This document shows positions 5,918 through 7,036 of a stretch of 7,036 bases of DNA, piece after piece. How positions within the stretch are numbered: the first letter of the stretch is position 1; every line of letters begins with the position of its first letter. The stretch is from Deltaproteobacteria bacterium (GTDB taxonomy: Bacteria; Desulfobacterota; Binatia; Bin18), in contig JACQEL010000976.1 in NCBI GenBank assembly GCA_016200595.1, positions 1 through 7,036 on the forward strand. Reading direction: 5' to 3'. A program made the translations under genes and the position numbers. The notes beneath the pieces are model-generated. The model was not told the origin of the DNA and did no database searches. It saw only the letters and a list, made by a program, of their open reading frames with translations.

Positions 5918-5950
5918 AGGGCTGCGAGTTAACTCGTAGCCCTTTTTATT
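5918..5950 (+). terminator. Intrinsic terminator T2, immediately upstream of leuA
   Basis: AGGGCTGCGAG (5918-5928) pairs with CTCGTAGCCCT (5933-5943) over eleven positions with one G-T wobble, closed by the 4-nt loop TTAA. TTTTTATTT follows from 5943. It is a strong + strand terminator only 25 nt before leuA. The reverse strand lacks a T-tract, so it is not bidirectional. Transcription must pass both T1 and T2 to reach leuA. Confidence 0.85.
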
Positions 5951-5974
5951 TGTGGCTCCGAAGAAGGAGGAAGT

Positions 5975-7036
5975 ATGGAACGGCAGAGTGTTAAGATTTT
6001 CGACACCACGTTGCGCGACGGTGAGCAGTCACCTGGCGCGACCATGAATATCGAAGAAAAGGTCATGGTCGCCCGTCAGTTGGAGAAGCTCAACGTGGAT
6101 GTCATTGAGGCTGGGTTCGCCGCCTCTTCGGATGGGGACTTCGAATCTGTCCGGCGAGTCTCCGAACTCGTCACCTCGCCGATTGTCCTGAGTCTCGCGC
6201 GGACCAAAGAGGCGGATGTGGTGCGCGCGATTAAGGCGGTAGAAAAGGCGAAACACCCGGGGCTGCACATCGTTATCGCCACCTCGGATATCCATCTCAA
6301 GCACAAGCTGAGGATGAGTCGCCAAGAGGCGCTCGACGCCGCAGTCTGGGCGGTCAGTTATGCCAAGAAATATCTCGACTACATTGAATTTTCCGCCGAA
6401 GATGCCTCGCGCACGGACCTGGCCTACCTCGTGCAGATCTTCGGCGAAGCGATCAAGGCTGGCGCGGTGACCATCAACGCGCCTGACACCGTCGGTTATG
6501 CCATTCCCCAGCAATACGGTGCCTTGTTCAAGTTTCTGCGCGAGAACGTCCCAGGGGGAAACACGGTGACCTGGAGCGCGCACTGCCATAATGACCTGGG
6601 ACTGGCTGTGGCTAACTCACTGGCCGCCATCGAAAATGGTGCTCGCCAGGTTGAGTGCACGATCAACGGTATTGGTGAACGGGCAGGCAATACCTCGATG
6701 GAAGAGGTGGTCATGGCACTCAAGACGCGCGAAGACGTATTCGCTTACGTCAAAACCAATGTCGTTACCGAACAGATTTATCCTTCCAGTCAGTTGTTGG
6801 CGCAGATTACTGGACTCAGTGTGCCACAAAATAAACCAATCGTTGGTGCCAACGCCTTCGCCCACGAAGCCGGCATTCATCAGGACGGGGTGCTCAAGTA
6901 CAAGCTCACTTATGAGATCATGCTGCCTCAGGACATCGGTCTCGACAGCAATAAGCTGGTCCTAGGCAAGCATTCTGGGCGGCACGCATTTATCGATCGC
7001 TTGAAACACCTCGGTATCGACTATACTGGCACGGAC
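5975..7036 (+). CDS. leuA: 2-isopropylmalate synthase, 3'-partial
   Basis: This enzyme condenses acetyl-CoA with 2-ketoisovalerate to 2-isopropylmalate, the committed step of leucine synthesis. The start is secure: AAGGAGG at 5964-5970 lies 4 nt before the ATG. The first 354 residues of an expected 510-530 are present, ending exactly on a codon at the window edge. DTTLRDGEQSPG at 10-21 holds R14 and metal ligand D15. HCHNDLG at 203-209 supplies H203 and H205, and NGIGERAGN at 231-239 supplies N239. AHEAGIHQDGVLK at 296-308 and LGKHSGRHAF mark the linker region typical of LeuA. EAGFAASSDGDFE replaces the more usual EVGFPxSSPGDFE. The C-terminal leucine-binding regulatory domain lies beyond the window. 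Citramalate or homocitrate synthase is less likely given the LeuA-type motifs. Expression is probably controlled by the leader and terminators directly upstream. Confidence 0.95.
   Translation, partial: MERQSVKIFDTTLRDGEQSPGATMNIEEKVMVARQLEKLNVDVIEAGFAASSDGDFESVRRVSELVTSPIVLSLARTKEADVVRAIKAVEKAKHPGLHIVIATSDIHLKHKLRMSRQEALDAAVWAVSYAKKYLDYIEFSAEDASRTDLAYLVQIFGEAIKAGAVTINAPDTVGYAIPQQYGALFKFLRENVPGGNTVTWSAHCHNDLGLAVANSLAAIENGARQVECTINGIGERAGNTSMEEVVMALKTREDVFAYVKTNVVTEQIYPSSQLLAQITGLSVPQNKPIVGANAFAHEAGIHQDGVLKYKLTYEIMLPQDIGLDSNKLVLGKHSGRHAFIDRLKHLGIDYTGTD

Noticed and set aside
6029..6589. 186-codon antisense ORF opposite leuA.
   Set aside because: The + strand frame carries every LeuA motif without interruption, so the antisense frame is an effect of codon bias.

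Overview
This 7,036-base window, with every gene on the + strand, looks like a chromosomal segment of an uncultured, moderately GC-rich Gram-negative-type bacterium. The gene order ilvN-ilvC-psd-pssA-leuA is one I associate with Deltaproteobacteria and neighbouring lineages (Desulfobacterota, Binatota, Tectomicrobia/Entotheonella-like, Nitrospirota). The large ATPase-TPR protein at the left edge and the 7-bp repeat tracts between genes fit such environmental genomes. The phylum cannot be fixed from this window alone.

Layout. (1) 2-2089: the 3' part of an AAA/STAND-type ATPase followed by TPR-like repeats. Its 5' end lies outside the window, and its 3' end is apparently cut short by four copies of a 7-bp repeat. 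(2) 2090-2226: a repeat/hairpin region, then a sigma70-like promoter. (3) 2227-2457: a small YdcH/DUF465 coiled-coil protein. (4) 2571-4135: ilvN and ilvC, overlapping by ATGA. They encode the acetolactate synthase regulatory subunit and ketol-acid reductoisomerase. The catalytic subunit gene ilvB is not next to ilvN. (5) 4136-4259: a second 7-bp-periodic repeat element that can fold into a long hairpin. (6) 4260-5743: psd and pssA, overlapping by ATGA, which make phosphatidylethanolamine from CDP-diacylglycerol and serine. (7) 5715-5974: a compact regulatory region with a promoter inside the end of pssA, a 33-codon leucine-rich ORF and two tandem intrinsic terminators. (8) 5975-7036: leuA (2-isopropylmalate synthase), which runs off the right edge.

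How the genes fit together. IlvN/IlvC and LeuA belong to branched-chain amino acid synthesis: the valine/isoleucine/leucine trunk and the leucine branch. PssA and Psd catalyse successive steps of phosphatidylethanolamine synthesis at the inner membrane.

The most interesting part is the leuA leader. The ORF has 10 Leu codons in 33, including Leu-Leu-Leu-Gly-Leu-Leu-Leu. The RNA just after those codons can form a 10-bp pairing that sequesters the 5' arm of the first terminator. That is the layout of a classical leucine-responsive transcription attenuator. It is inferred from sequence only, and the second terminator is not explained by the model. I see no phage, IS element, CRISPR, tRNA or rRNA, and no evidence of an entirely new multi-gene system.
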